Positions 35,108 to 44,186 of a stretch of DNA of 64,000 bases are shown here, one piece after another (position 1 is the first letter of the stretch; every line of letters begins with the position of its first letter). A model generated the notes under the pieces. That model was not told the DNA's origin, searched no databases, and worked only from the letters and a program-made list of their open reading frames with translations. The DNA comes from JBKXSZ01 sp047017005 (GTDB taxonomy: Bacteria; Bacillota; Clostridia; TANB77; CAG-508): contig JBKXSZ010000002.1 in NCBI GenBank assembly GCA_047017005.1, positions 44,102-108,101 of the forward strand. The letters are read 5' to 3'. The translations under genes and the position numbers were made by a program.

Positions 35108-36764
35108 GGTGAATTGTAAAAGTAAAAGCAATTCTCAAATATATAAGTAGAAATTAGTCTTACACAAGTCTTTAATGTACAACTTAACGCAATTTTAGTA
35201 TAATATATATGCAAATGTTTTTGGTGGAAATGGAGTATTAGATATGATCGAAAAAGGGAAACAATTAACATTAAGCCAAAGAATTAAAATAGAAGAAATG
35301 TTGAACCAAAGATACAGAAAATTTGAAATTGCTAATGAATTAGATAAAAGCCAATCTACTATTGCAAGAGAAATTAACAAACATAAAAAATTAAAACCTC
35401 ATAATCCTTTAAACAATGATAATCTGTACAACTGTAAGTACTTCATTAACTGCAAAAAATGTACAGGAAAATGTAGAATATTTCAACCTATTCCTTGTAA
35501 AGATAGAGACAGGAATATTGGTGTTTGCAATAATTGTAATAAATTAAAATCTTGCAATTTAGATAAATATTTCTACAAAGCTGAAGATGCACAAAAGAAT
35601 TACGAATATACATTAAAAGATTCTAGACAAGGTGTTAATTTAAATACTTCCGAATTAATTGAATTAGCTCATATCATCTGTCCTCTTGTTAAAAAAGGTC
35701 AATCTATTTATACAATCTTAAATAACCATCCTGAAATAAAATTATGCGAAAAAACAATATATAATTACATAGAAATGGGATTATTTAAAGATTGGGATGT
35801 TACTAATTTAACACTTAAAAGAAAGGTTAGAAGGAAAGTGTCTAAAAAGAAGTTTAAAAAACGTAAGGAACCAGAAAATTATGAAGGAAGAACATATACT
35901 GATTATCTCAATTACAAAATTCTTAATCCTAATGTTCCTACAACAGAAATGGATACTGTATACAACAATCAATCTGGTCCATATATTCAAACTTTCATAT
36001 TTGAAAATACTTCATTTATGATTGGTATACTACACAAAGATAAAACAGCTGATTCTATGTCAAAAACTTTAAATGACTTTCAGGACAAACTATCTGATGA
36101 AGAGTATAGAAAACTATTTTCTCTTCTGCTAACAGATAGAGGTACTGAATTTGGCAAACCACAGCAATTTGAAATTAATATGGAAACAGGAGAAATTAGA
36201 AGTAAAATTTTCTATTGTGATCCAATGCAATCAAGTCAAAAGCCACATGTAGAGAATAATCATAACTTCATAAGAGAAATTTTACCCAATGGACAAAACT
36301 GGAACAATTTAACACAGGATAAAGTAGATTTAATGTTTTCTCATATAAATTCTACTCCAAGACAATCATTAGGCAATAAAACACCATATGAGATATTTAC
36401 ATTTATTTACGGAACAGAATTAGCAGACAAGCTAAATATACAAGAGATAGCAAAAGACGAGATAACTACAAATCCTCGCCTTTTCTAATATCTTTATGAT
36501 TGAAAAAAGATAAACAAATAATCAAAAACATTTGCACAATCAAATATCTATACAACTAGAGTCAAATAGCTTTTACTTTTACCCTAAAAAAATTAAATGC
36601 AATTTGGCTTGTTTGTTATGCAAATTTTTTTGAATTTATACTTTAATTTTACAGAATAAACTAGAAAAAAGCAATACTTTAAGATAAAAATATTGCTTTC
36701 AAACTGCATTTAATCGTACAAATTGCATTTACTTTACAGAATTGCTTTTAACTTTTCACTTGAC
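35108..36764 (+). mobile_element. IS30-family insertion sequence
   Basis: A 1657-bp element bounded by 14-bp direct repeats. Its ends hold inverted repeats of ~27 bp whose inner 13 bases are exact: TAAAAGCAATTCT at 35123-35135 and AGAATTGCTTTTA at 36738-36750; the outer 14-15 bases match only partly. One transposase gene fills most of it, with ~270 noncoding bases on the right. It lies between the PBP1A gene and dprA, in intergenic DNA. Confidence 0.85.
35244..36488 (+). CDS. IS30-family transposase
   Basis: The N-terminal helix-turn-helix region (LTLSQRIKIEEMLNQRYRKF, then SQSTIAREINKHK) is the IS30 signature. A Cys-rich stretch (CKYFINCKKCTGKC...CNNCNKLKSCN) follows. The DDE catalytic core is visible as TEMDTVYN, LLTDRGTEF and HVENNHNFIREILPNG, followed by the family's HINSTPRQSLGNKTPYE. 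414 residues with no frameshift, so probably active. The ATG at 35244 has only a weak upstream purine site. Confidence 0.95.
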   Translation: MIEKGKQLTLSQRIKIEEMLNQRYRKFEIANELDKSQSTIAREINKHKKLKPHNPLNNDNLYNCKYFINCKKCTGKCRIFQPIPCKDRDRNIGVCNNCNKLKSCNLDKYFYKAEDAQKNYEYTLKDSRQGVNLNTSELIELAHIICPLVKKGQSIYTILNNHPEIKLCEKTIYNYIEMGLFKDWDVTNLTLKRKVRRKVSKKKFKKRKEPENYEGRTYTDYLNYKILNPNVPTTEMDTVYNNQSGPYIQTFIFENTSFMIGILHKDKTADSMSKTLNDFQDKLSDEEYRKLFSLLLTDRGTEFGKPQQFEINMETGEIRSKIFYCDPMQSSQKPHVENNHNFIREILPNGQNWNNLTQDKVDLMFSHINSTPRQSLGNKTPYEIFTFIYGTELADKLNIQEIAKDEITTNPRLF

Positions 36765-36903
36765 GTTTCTGTAATAATCGATATGTAAAATATTTCATTA
36801 CCCTTTACATACTCTCTATTTAATTTTTACTTTTAGTAGCAATACGAAAAGAGCGAGAGAATATTTTCTTCTTCTTTTTATTTTATTTACTTTCAATTCT
36901 CTT
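36489..36903. other. Right end of the IS and intergenic DNA before dprA stop
   Basis: Up to 36764 this is the noncoding right end of the insertion sequence; several short runs of the type AATTGCATTT and GCAATACTTT recur there, as sub-terminal transposase sites may. The direct repeat at 36765-36778 and ordinary AT-rich DNA follow. No gene. Confidence 0.5.
36765..36778. repeat. Right direct repeat flanking the IS30-type element
   Basis: GTTTCTGTAATAAT, identical to 35094-35107. Fourteen bases is longer than the 2-3 bp usual for the family. Confidence 0.75.
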
Positions 36904-37782
36904 TTATTCCAATATATCTTCTATATTTGTAACCATTTTTGCTCCCTCTTTTATCAAACGATTAGTTCCGGTGGAATTTTCACTATCAATATTGCCTGGC
37001 ACTATGAAAACATCTTTTCCTTGTTCTAAAGCAAAATCTACCGTAATTAAAGTACCACTTTTTTCTTTTGCTTCAACTACTAAAATCCCATTTGCCAATC
37101 CACTTATAATACGATTTCTAGCAGGAAAGTTCATTTTTAATGGTGGAGTTCCAATTGGATATTCGGATATAATGACTCCTCCTTTTTTTAGTATTATTTG
37201 TTCTAACTTCAGGTTCTCTTTTGGATATACCTTATCTAAGCCACATCCTACTACTGCTATTGTTCTTCCTTCTGCCATTAAACATCCTATATGTGCATAA
37301 CTATCAATTCCTCTTGCGAGACCACTAATTATTGTAATCCCTTTTTGTGCTAATTCATAAGAAAACTTCTTTGCTATCCTTTCTCCATATGGACTACAGT
37401 TTCTACATCCTACTATTCCAATTCCATATTTAGATAAGATTTCAGTATTTCCTTTCACATAGATTCCAATCGGTGGGTCATAAATTTGTCTTAGTTTATC
37501 TGGATATTCTTTTTCTTCAATGGTAATAAAATGTATTTGTTGTTTTTTCATATATTGTATTTCTTTTTGTATTCTCCTATCGAATTCAATTTCTTGAAAA
37601 AAAGTAATCTTTTCCGCTAATTCTCCTCCTATTCCTTTTACTTGTACTAATTCCTGTTTCCTTGCTTTTCGTATTTGGGATGGAGTTTTAAACCTTTCTA
37701 ATAGGTTCATTGCTCTTTTTCCTCCAACTCCTGGTATATGAATTAGCCATATCCAATCTTTTTTGTCTTCTAATCTTTTCAT
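36904..37782 (-). CDS. dprA: DNA-processing protein DprA/Smf
   Basis: Binds incoming single-stranded DNA and loads RecA in natural transformation; widespread also in species not known to be transformable. A helix-hairpin-helix-like N-terminus (HIPGVGGKRAMNLLERF, VKGIGGELAEKI) precedes the Rossmann-like core with GIVGCRNCSPYGERIAKKF, SGLARGIDSYAH, GGVIISEYPIGTPP and FPARNRIISGLA. 292 residues; it lacks a long C-terminal winged helix. A good GGAAGGG site precedes the ATG. folD lies upstream. Confidence 0.93.
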   Translation of the reverse strand: MKRLEDKKDWIWLIHIPGVGGKRAMNLLERFKTPSQIRKARKQELVQVKGIGGELAEKITFFQEIEFDRRIQKEIQYMKKQQIHFITIEEKEYPDKLRQIYDPPIGIYVKGNTEILSKYGIGIVGCRNCSPYGERIAKKFSYELAQKGITIISGLARGIDSYAHIGCLMAEGRTIAVVGCGLDKVYPKENLKLEQIILKKGGVIISEYPIGTPPLKMNFPARNRIISGLANGILVVEAKEKSGTLITVDFALEQGKDVFIVPGNIDSENSTGTNRLIKEGAKMVTNIEDILE

Positions 37783-37876
37783 TCTTTCCCTTCCCTTCTT
37801 ATACCTTTGTTTTAGTCTTATTTTGTTTTCTATCTTTTGGCTTTTATTGTTTCCTTTTCTCTTTTTCTTTTAATAA

Positions 37877-37915
37877 AAAAAGAAGCTCAATTTTCTTGCG
37901 CTCCCTTTTTTCTTT
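37877..37915 (-). terminator. Terminator between folD and dprA
   Basis: On the minus strand AAAAAAGGGAGC pairs (with G-U pairs) with GCTTCTTTTTTT and ends in a T-run, just after the folD stop. Confidence 0.6.
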
Positions 37916-37931
37916 TATCTTTTTTCCTTTG

Positions 37932-38792
37932 CTATTTTCTCTTTTCTTTATTTTGATTCTTACTTGCTTTTACTACATTTGCCATTAGCATTGCTACTGT
38001 CATTGGTCCTACTCCCCCTGGAACTGGCGTAATATACCTAGCTACCTCTTTTACCTCTTCAAAGTCTACATCTCCTACTAATTTACCTTCTTCATTACGA
38101 TTCATTCCTACATCAATTACAACAGCTCCTTCTTTAACCATATCTGCTGTAATTGTATTTACCTTACCTACTGCAGATACTAAAATATCTGCCTTTTTTG
38201 TTACTTCTTTTAAATCACTTGTTTTCGAATGACAAATTGTAACCGTTGCATTCTTTTGTAGTAAACATTGTGCCATTGGTTTCCCAACAATATTACTTCT
38301 TCCCACCACTACTGCATTTTTACCTTCTATTTCAATGTCATATGCTTCCAACATTTTTATAATTCCATATGGTGTACAAGAAATAAAGGATTCTTGTCCC
38401 AATGCTAATTTTCCTACATTTATAGGATGAAATCCATCAACATCTTTTTCTGGATCAATACAAGCAAATGCCTTATTAATATCTAAACCAGATGGTAAAG
38501 GACTTTGTAATAAAATACCATGTACATCCGTTTTATGATTCAAGCTATCAATTAAAGTTAGCAACTTGTCCATTGTAATATCACTATTTAATAAATATTC
38601 CTCATATACAACTCCTACTTCTTCACAAGCTTTACTTTTATTTCTTACATAAATTTTAGAAGCTTTGTTATCTCCTACCATAATAACAGCCAGTTTAGGA
38701 AGTATTCCTTCTCTTTTTAATTCTTCTACTTCGTCTTTTAACTCTAATCTCATCTTTTTTGCTAATTCTTTTCCATCGATAATCTGTGCCAT
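37932..38792 (-). CDS. folD: Methylenetetrahydrofolate dehydrogenase / cyclohydrolase
   Basis: Bifunctional one-carbon enzyme interconverting methylene- and formyl-tetrahydrofolate. It has VGDNKASKIYVRNKSKACEE (catalytic Lys in the YVxxK motif), HGILLQSPLP, the NADP-binding VVGRSNIVGKPMA and TPVPGGVGPMTVAMLM near the end. 286 residues is normal. A ribosome site GGAG lies before the ATG. Confidence 0.97.
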   Translation of the reverse strand: MAQIIDGKELAKKMRLELKDEVEELKREGILPKLAVIMVGDNKASKIYVRNKSKACEEVGVVYEEYLLNSDITMDKLLTLIDSLNHKTDVHGILLQSPLPSGLDINKAFACIDPEKDVDGFHPINVGKLALGQESFISCTPYGIIKMLEAYDIEIEGKNAVVVGRSNIVGKPMAQCLLQKNATVTICHSKTSDLKEVTKKADILVSAVGKVNTITADMVKEGAVVIDVGMNRNEEGKLVGDVDFEEVKEVARYITPVPGGVGPMTVAMLMANVVKASKNQNKEKRK

Positions 38793-38925
38793 TTTGTTTC
38801 TCCTTTATTTTTTCTTATTGTATCTTAAAAGCTTCTTTTTTGCAATTTTTTTCTCTTTCTTTCGTTGTTCTTATACTATTTATTTTATGTAGGATGTGCT
38901 TAATTTTAAGCACACCTTTTATTGT

Positions 38926-39210
38926 TTAGCATTTGTCTTCGTATTTTTTGCATTTATTGCATCTTTTATCTATTGCTCTTAAAATAATTGCTAATAGTAA
39001 TAAAATTGCAAGGATAATAAGAGCTGGAAGAGCTAGTAATAATATTACTCCTATAATTGGTATACTACCTATTATTAATCCTATGGTTAAAGCCAATAGC
39101 GTTGATAAAATAAAAATAATAGTATCAATGCAACATTTTCTTGCTTTTCTTCTGCATCTGCACTTACATTCACATTCATAGCAATCTTTCTGTTCCATCA
39201 TATATGACAC
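38926..39210 (-). CDS. Small Cys-rich two-helix membrane protein
   Basis: 94 residues. The N-terminal tail carries CYECECKCRCRRKARKCC, then two long hydrophobic helices (IIFILSTLLALTIGLIIGSI and IIGVILLLALPALIILAILLL), and the end again has paired cysteines (CNKCKKYEDKC). AGGAGG precedes the start. The cysteine spacing suggests metal binding or disulfide cross-linking, as in some spore or envelope proteins. Not recognised. An 8-bp hairpin, GTGCTTAA/TTAAGCAC, follows the stop. Confidence 0.6.
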   Translation of the reverse strand: MSYMMEQKDCYECECKCRCRRKARKCCIDTIIFILSTLLALTIGLIIGSIPIIGVILLLALPALIILAILLLLAIILRAIDKRCNKCKKYEDKC

Positions 39211-39300
39211 CTCCTAACAGACACTCTATTCCTAGAATGCTATTAGTATATCTTATGTATGTTTTGTTTTTATGTGACTTTTTTCTACATTTTTCCTAAC

Positions 39301-40518
39301 TTATTTCTTTTCTCCCTTTAAATTAATAATATCATTAATCTTCATCTTCCCTGCTCTTGTTACTGTATTATATCCATATTTCTGTTTTAGCTGGTCAATT
39401 GTTGTATCTAATTTTTCCTGTTTTTCGTTTTTTTCTACATCAAATAAGGAAAGCTGTATTTCCTTTTTATTACATAAATTATCTACTCTTAATCCAATTA
39501 ATCTTACTTCTCTTCCCTTATGTAATTCCTGAAGAAGTTCTTTGGCTAAAGAATAAATTTCCTTTGTACTATTAGTTGGAACATCGACTTTCTTTTGATG
39601 AGAAAAATTTTGAAAATCTTTTGTTTTAATTTGAACTCCTACAACTTTAGCTAATAGCTGATGTTTTCGTAATCGATATCCTACTTGCTCAGAAAGTGCT
39701 AAAATAATTTCTGTTAATTTCTCTATATCTTCAATATCTTCTGGTAATGTAATGGAATTTCCAATACATTTAGGTTGTTCCTCTTCTGCATTAACTGGTG
39801 AATAGTCTATTCCATTTGCATATTCATACATCATCTTTCCATGTTTTCCAAAAAGTTGCAGTAATTTTTGTTCTTCTGTTTTTGCTAAATCCCCTATTGT
39901 TTTGATATGCATTTTTTCTAGTTTAGGGAGAGTTTTTTTCCCTACCATAAACAAATCAGCTACAGGAAGTGGCCACATTTTCTTTGATACTTCTTCTGGA
40001 TAAAGAGTATGTACTTTATTGGGTTTTTCAAAATCAGATGCCATTTTTGTAAGTAGTTTGTTATGAGATACCCCTATATTTACCGTAAAACCTAATTCCT
40101 GATAAATTCTATCTTTTATTTCATATGCCTTTTGTAATAGTGTTTCACCCGGCCTTAAAAAATGTGTTAGGTCTAAAAAACATTCATCTATAGAGAAACG
40201 CTCAATTTGGTCCGTATATTCTAAAAAGATTTCTTTCATTTTCCTTGAATAATGATTATATATAGAGAAGTCACTTGCATATAGTTGAATATTGGGACAT
40301 TTCTTTCTTGCGAAATAGATTGGTTCCCCTGTTCTTATCCCAAATTGCTTGGCAGGCATGCTTTTAGCAAGTACAATTCCTCTTCTTTGATTTTCATCGC
40401 CTCCAATAATTGCTGGAATTGTACGAATATCTAAAGTAGCACCTTTTTTTAACATATCAACAGCAGTCCATGATAAAAACGCATTATTTACATCAATATG
40501 TAAAATTTGTCTCTCCAA
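39301..40518 (-). CDS. dinB: DNA polymerase IV-like Y-family translesion polymerase
   Basis: Error-prone polymerase for lesion bypass. The palm motifs ILHIDVNNAFLSWTA and FSIDECFLDLT hold the metal-binding acidic residues; the thumb (FMVGKKTLPKLEKMHIKTIGDLA) and little-finger domain follow. The end resembles a beta-clamp-binding tail (QLSLFDVEK). A GTG at 40527 overlaps the GAGG site; a TTG at 40518, 8 bases after it (MERQILHIDV), is the better start. A LexA-type box lies just upstream. Confidence 0.88.
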   Translation of the reverse strand: MERQILHIDVNNAFLSWTAVDMLKKGATLDIRTIPAIIGGDENQRRGIVLAKSMPAKQFGIRTGEPIYFARKKCPNIQLYASDFSIYNHYSRKMKEIFLEYTDQIERFSIDECFLDLTHFLRPGETLLQKAYEIKDRIYQELGFTVNIGVSHNKLLTKMASDFEKPNKVHTLYPEEVSKKMWPLPVADLFMVGKKTLPKLEKMHIKTIGDLAKTEEQKLLQLFGKHGKMMYEYANGIDYSPVNAEEEQPKCIGNSITLPEDIEDIEKLTEIILALSEQVGYRLRKHQLLAKVVGVQIKTKDFQNFSHQKKVDVPTNSTKEIYSLAKELLQELHKGREVRLIGLRVDNLCNKKEIQLSLFDVEKNEKQEKLDTTIDQLKQKYGYNTVTRAGKMKINDIINLKGEKK

Positions 40519-40554
40519 CTTTTTCACCTCAATCTATTTTCTAATATTAGTATA

Positions 40555-40566
40555 GAACATTTGTTT
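40555..40566. promoter_or_regulatory. LexA-like SOS box upstream of dinB
   Basis: GAACATTTGTTT differs by one base from the palindromic Gram-positive LexA core GAACnnnnGTTC. It is centred about 40 bases before the start, where it would cover the promoter. No lexA gene lies in the window. Confidence 0.6.
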
Positions 40567-40597
40567 TGAGTAGTCAATATTGTTCTTTAAAAAAGCA

Positions 40598-40641
40598 AAA
40601 AAATTCTCAAAGAAAAAATTTTTCTCTGAGAATTTTTTATC
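40598..40641 (-). terminator. Terminator after uppP
   Basis: AAAAAATTCTCA...GA and its complement TGAGAATTTTTT pair around an A/T loop; T's follow on the minus strand next to the uppP stop. Confidence 0.7.
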
Positions 40642-41442
40642 TTAAGCCCATAAAGGTAATACTCCTGCAATAATTAACCCAATTACTAAAACTCCAACAA
40701 TAACTCGATAAATTGCAAAAACTTTAAAGCTTCCTTTTTTCAAATATTCTAATAAGAATTTAATAACTAATAATCCTACAATAAAACTTGTAATAACCCC
40801 TACAAAGAATGGAAGATTAAATACAAAATCTTTTAATTTAAAAATAGTAGCCCCTAATACAATTGGTGCAGATAGCATAAAAGAATACTTTGCGGCCGAC
40901 TCTCTATCTACTCCCATTGCTCTACCTGTTGTCATAGTTACTCCTGAACGTGAAACACCTGGTATAAAAGCTAAAGCTTGAGATAATCCAATTAAGAAAG
41001 TTTGTTTAAATGTCATATCCTCATACTTTGTATTCGATTTTGCATTCTTATCTACTAAATAAAGTATAATACCCATTACAATCAAAGCAATTGCAATAAT
41101 AATTGGTTTTGTTAAAATATCTGCTGCAAACTTATCTAGAATAAATCCAATGATTCCTCCTGGTATAGTAGCTGCTACAATATACCAAAACATTCTACCT
41201 TCTGTTGACTTTTCTTTCTTTACAACTTGTTTATATACACCTACTATTAATCCTATCCAATCTTTGAAAAAGAAGATAGCAATTGCTAGAAGAGTTCCTG
41301 CATGTAGCGCTACATCAAAAGATGGAGATATTTCTTCCCAATGGAAAATTTGTGGTATTAATGCTAAATGTGCTGAGCTAGAAATTGGTAATAATTCTGT
41401 AAGTCCTTGTACAATTCCTAATATAATAGATTGAAATAACAT
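40642..41442 (-). CDS. uppP: Undecaprenyl-diphosphatase (BacA type)
   Basis: Integral membrane enzyme that recycles the lipid carrier of wall precursors. Signature GIVQGLTELLPISSSAHL at the N-terminus and IPGVSRSGVTMTTG in the middle form the active site. Eight or so hydrophobic helices over 266 residues. GGAG site before the ATG. Single gene between dinB and the TPR gene. Confidence 0.96.
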   Translation of the reverse strand: MLFQSIILGIVQGLTELLPISSSAHLALIPQIFHWEEISPSFDVALHAGTLLAIAIFFFKDWIGLIVGVYKQVVKKEKSTEGRMFWYIVAATIPGGIIGFILDKFAADILTKPIIIAIALIVMGIILYLVDKNAKSNTKYEDMTFKQTFLIGLSQALAFIPGVSRSGVTMTTGRAMGVDRESAAKYSFMLSAPIVLGATIFKLKDFVFNLPFFVGVITSFIVGLLVIKFLLEYLKKGSFKVFAIYRVIVGVLVIGLIIAGVLPLWA

Positions 41443-41808
41443 AATTTTTTCTCCTTTGTTCTTATATTTTCCTTCTTATATAAACAATACTAATATATGT
41501 GATTGCTTATATAAAAATGACTGATTCATCATAGCATATTTTTCTTTTTTTTTCTATTCTTTTTTACAAAGTTTTAAGATATTCATAAATTCTTAAAACT
41601 TTAGAAAAAAATACTGATTTTTTTAACTTTTTATTCTTTTTCTTGGTTGATTATAAATTTACTTTCATACTTTATTACAATTATATTGGTCTTTTAGCTA
41701 TTCTCTATGTTTGTGCTAAGTAGGTATATATTTTATACAGATTAAAAAAAGAAAAGATAATATCTATCTTTTACTTAACCTTGCTTATCTTTTCTTCTCT
41801 TCTCGTTA
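41443..41808. other. Gene-free interval upstream of uppP
   Basis: AT-rich with no coding frame. At 41746-41795 the minus strand has AGAAAAGATAA and TTATCTTTTCT around a ~24-base loop, followed by T's, a likely terminator for the TPR gene. Confidence 0.5.
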
Positions 41809-43050
41809 TTATTCTTTTTCTCTTTCATACTTTATTTCTATTTGTTTATTTTTTCTTTCTAGCTTTACTCCTTTAGTATTTCGTTGCAATTCTTTCAACT
41901 CATTTTTACTTAACTTTCTGGTAAGTTCATATGTTTTTTCCAAATGTTTCGTTGCATTTTTCTCTTGCACTTTTAGCTTTCTTTTTTTCTTTCCACCTTC
42001 TGAACCAGTTGCTGCTAGATCTGGAATTCGAATAAATTTACGGATTGGTAAGAACAACGGCTCTTTATCCGCTTTTTTTATTAAGATTGGTTTTAGCTCA
42101 ATTGCTAAATTTAAATAATTAACAGCTTTATCATTGTTTCCCTTTAAGATAGCAATTCTTGCTAAATGATAATAACTTTCCGCTTCTAGATTTTCATCCT
42201 CTAAACATTCATTAAAGTACTTCTCCGCTTCATCTAAGTCGTCATAAATTAAAGCAATTTGTGCTAAGTTATATTGTGCTTGATATAATAATGTATTTAA
42301 AGTAGCTGCTCTTTCATAACATATCTTCGCATTCTGAAAATCATTTAATCTAGTATAAGCCATACCCAAACTATAATATAAATCATAATTATTAGGATTA
42401 TATTTTAATGCTTCCATATAGATATTAATTGCTTCTTTAAAATGTTCTTGTTCCATTAAGATTTCTCCCAGAAGATAAGAAGCCTCATAATAATCTGGTT
42501 TTATTTTTAATAGATTTTGAAGCATTGTTGTAGATTCTTCTTTTTGGTTTAACTCATCTAATAAATGCGCAATTTTATAATACGTATCATAGTCTTTTTT
42601 ATTTAAATCTATCGCTTTTACATATTCTTCAATTGCCTTTCGCATTCCGCCTTCTTTTTCATATACTTCTCCTAAAAGTTTATGTCCATAATAACTATCT
42701 GGATATTTACTAACTAATTTTATTAAAAAAGTTTTAGCTGCCTTTGTATCTTTATTCGTTAAAGCTATTTTAGAAAATAAGATATATATTAATTCTAAAA
42801 AATTAATTCCCCTTTTCTCTAATAATAGAATAATTATTGGTAGAATAACCGATAATAGATACATAATAATCCTAAAAAATAAATTTAGGTGAATCATAAA
42901 TATTAATTCAAAGAAATTAATAGCTATCCCTACTGCTTGTATAATTAGTGGTATTAAATAGCCTGTATCATTTTTTCGAATCATGTTAAAGAAAATTAAA
43001 ATAAAGAGTGCAAAAGCTAGTACATTAAATATTAGTTTTTCTATTAGCAT
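41809..43050 (-). CDS. Membrane-anchored TPR-repeat protein
   Basis: Three to four hydrophobic segments in the first ~90 residues are followed by about six TPR units (for example SYYGHKLLGEVYEKEGGMRKAIEEYVKAIDLN, and NNYDLYYSLGMAYTRLNDFQNAKICYERA in part). The last ~60 residues are very basic (GGKKKRKLKVQEKNATKHLE), possibly binding RNA, DNA or membranes. The start is the ATG at 43050 behind AAGGAG; a TTG further upstream overlaps ppa and lacks a site. It follows ppa by about 17 bases. A scaffold role is inferred. Confidence 0.75.
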   Translation of the reverse strand: MLIEKLIFNVLAFALFILIFFNMIRKNDTGYLIPLIIQAVGIAINFFELIFMIHLNLFFRIIMYLLSVILPIIILLLEKRGINFLELIYILFSKIALTNKDTKAAKTFLIKLVSKYPDSYYGHKLLGEVYEKEGGMRKAIEEYVKAIDLNKKDYDTYYKIAHLLDELNQKEESTTMLQNLLKIKPDYYEASYLLGEILMEQEHFKEAINIYMEALKYNPNNYDLYYSLGMAYTRLNDFQNAKICYERAATLNTLLYQAQYNLAQIALIYDDLDEAEKYFNECLEDENLEAESYYHLARIAILKGNNDKAVNYLNLAIELKPILIKKADKEPLFLPIRKFIRIPDLAATGSEGGKKKRKLKVQEKNATKHLEKTYELTRKLSKNELKELQRNTKGVKLERKNKQIEIKYEREKE

Positions 43051-43067
43051 ATAGTTCTCCTTCTTTT

Positions 43068-43616
43068 TTAACAATTACATCCTTCTCTATCTCCAAATTT
43101 TTCATTATATTTATCAATACATTCTTGAATAATTCTCTCTGCCTCTTCTCTTCCTAAAATTTTATCTACCATTGTACTTTTTCCTTCAAGTTGTTTATAC
43201 ACTTCAAAAAAATGCATAATTTCTGCCGAAATGTGATTTGGAAGTTCTGATACATCATTATAACAATTCAAAAATGGGTCTTGCTTTGCTACTGCAATAA
43301 TTTTTTGGTCATGTTCTTCTCCATCAATCATGTTTAATACTCCAATTGGATAACATTCTACTAGTGTTAAAGATATAATTTTTTCTTGGCAAAGTACTAA
43401 CACATCTAATGGATCATGGTCATCTGCATAAGTTCTTGGAATAAACCCATAGTTTGCAGGATAATGAGTTGCCGTATACAATACTCTATCTAATTTTAAC
43501 ATTCCCGTTTCTTTATCTAATTCATATTTGTTTTTTCCACCTTTTGTAATTTCTATAACAGACACAAAATCATCTTTCTTTATTCTATCTTGTCTAATAT
43601 CATGCCAAATATTCAT
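43068..43616 (-). CDS. ppa: Inorganic pyrophosphatase, soluble family I
   Basis: Hydrolyses pyrophosphate to drive biosynthesis. FVSVIEITKGGKNKYELDKETG and YPANYGFIPRTYADDHDPLDVLVL hold the metal- and substrate-binding Lys, Tyr and Asp residues (DDHDPLD is the D-x-D-P-x-D metal motif). About 182 residues, typical. The start is the ATG for MNIWHD, 10 bases after AAAGGA; a TTG three codons upstream is less likely. The C-terminal end REGCNC is unusual in having two cysteines. Confidence 0.92.
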   Translation of the reverse strand: MNIWHDIRQDRIKKDDFVSVIEITKGGKNKYELDKETGMLKLDRVLYTATHYPANYGFIPRTYADDHDPLDVLVLCQEKIISLTLVECYPIGVLNMIDGEEHDQKIIAVAKQDPFLNCYNDVSELPNHISAEIMHFFEVYKQLEGKSTMVDKILGREEAERIIQECIDKYNEKFGDREGCNC

Positions 43617-43901
43617 CAATTTCAATTCCTTTCTTTTCTAATTTATATGATTCCTATTTTTCCTGATATTTCTATTTTAAGCCAATTTCTATGAAAAGTC
43701 CATAGAAAAAAAAGAGTTTTCCTATTATTTTCTTTTTTTAAGACTTTTATTTTTTTAATCAATAGGTATAATAACAAATTGTAATGGAAATCTAACAGAA
43801 GGTCAAAAAAGAATTTCTAGATGCAAATAAAGATTTTATTTTAAAAGAAAAATAAAAATATATAGATTAATTCACCTTTTTATTATTTTATTGGTATTAT
43901 G

Positions 43902-43930
43902 TTGACAAGATTCAAGATTTGTATTATACT
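43902..43930 (+). promoter_or_regulatory. Consensus sigma-A promoter for an RNA gene
   Basis: A perfect TTGACA (43902-43907), exactly 17 bases and TATACT (43925-43930). No open frame follows, so it drives a noncoding RNA. Confidence 0.8.
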
Positions 43931-43936
43931 ATTAAT

Positions 43937-44160
43937 TACATTCGTAATAGGCCTTACCTTCCTCCCACTTTATAGTTTCTAAAACACTTCATGATTTAAT
44001 TAAAAAGCTTCTAGCCTTTTAATTTAGGTAAGGAAATACTAACCTATTGGAATGCGACACTAGCCTTCATGGCTCGTATCCATTGAACACAAAATGTCAT
44101 ATTTTTGTGTTCAGAGTTATCTTCCTTATAAGGAGGATAGCTTTCTTTTTTTTGCCTTTT
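43937..44160 (+). ncRNA. Structured noncoding RNA candidate A
   Basis: About 220 nt between the consensus promoter and a terminator. Paired segments: AATAGG with CCTATT, CCTTACC with GGTAAGG enclosing a ~70-base arm, a GGAATGCGA...AGCC hairpin against GGCTCGTATCC, and TGAACACAAAA with TTTTTGTGTTCA. It ends with TATCTTCC..GGAGGATA and a run of T's. A loop carries TTCCTCCC, complementary to Shine-Dalgarno sequences. No known family is recognised with confidence; 6S-like or a trans-acting sRNA are the options. Confidence 0.6.
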
Positions 44161-44186
44161 TTGTTATTTTATGTTATACTATATAT

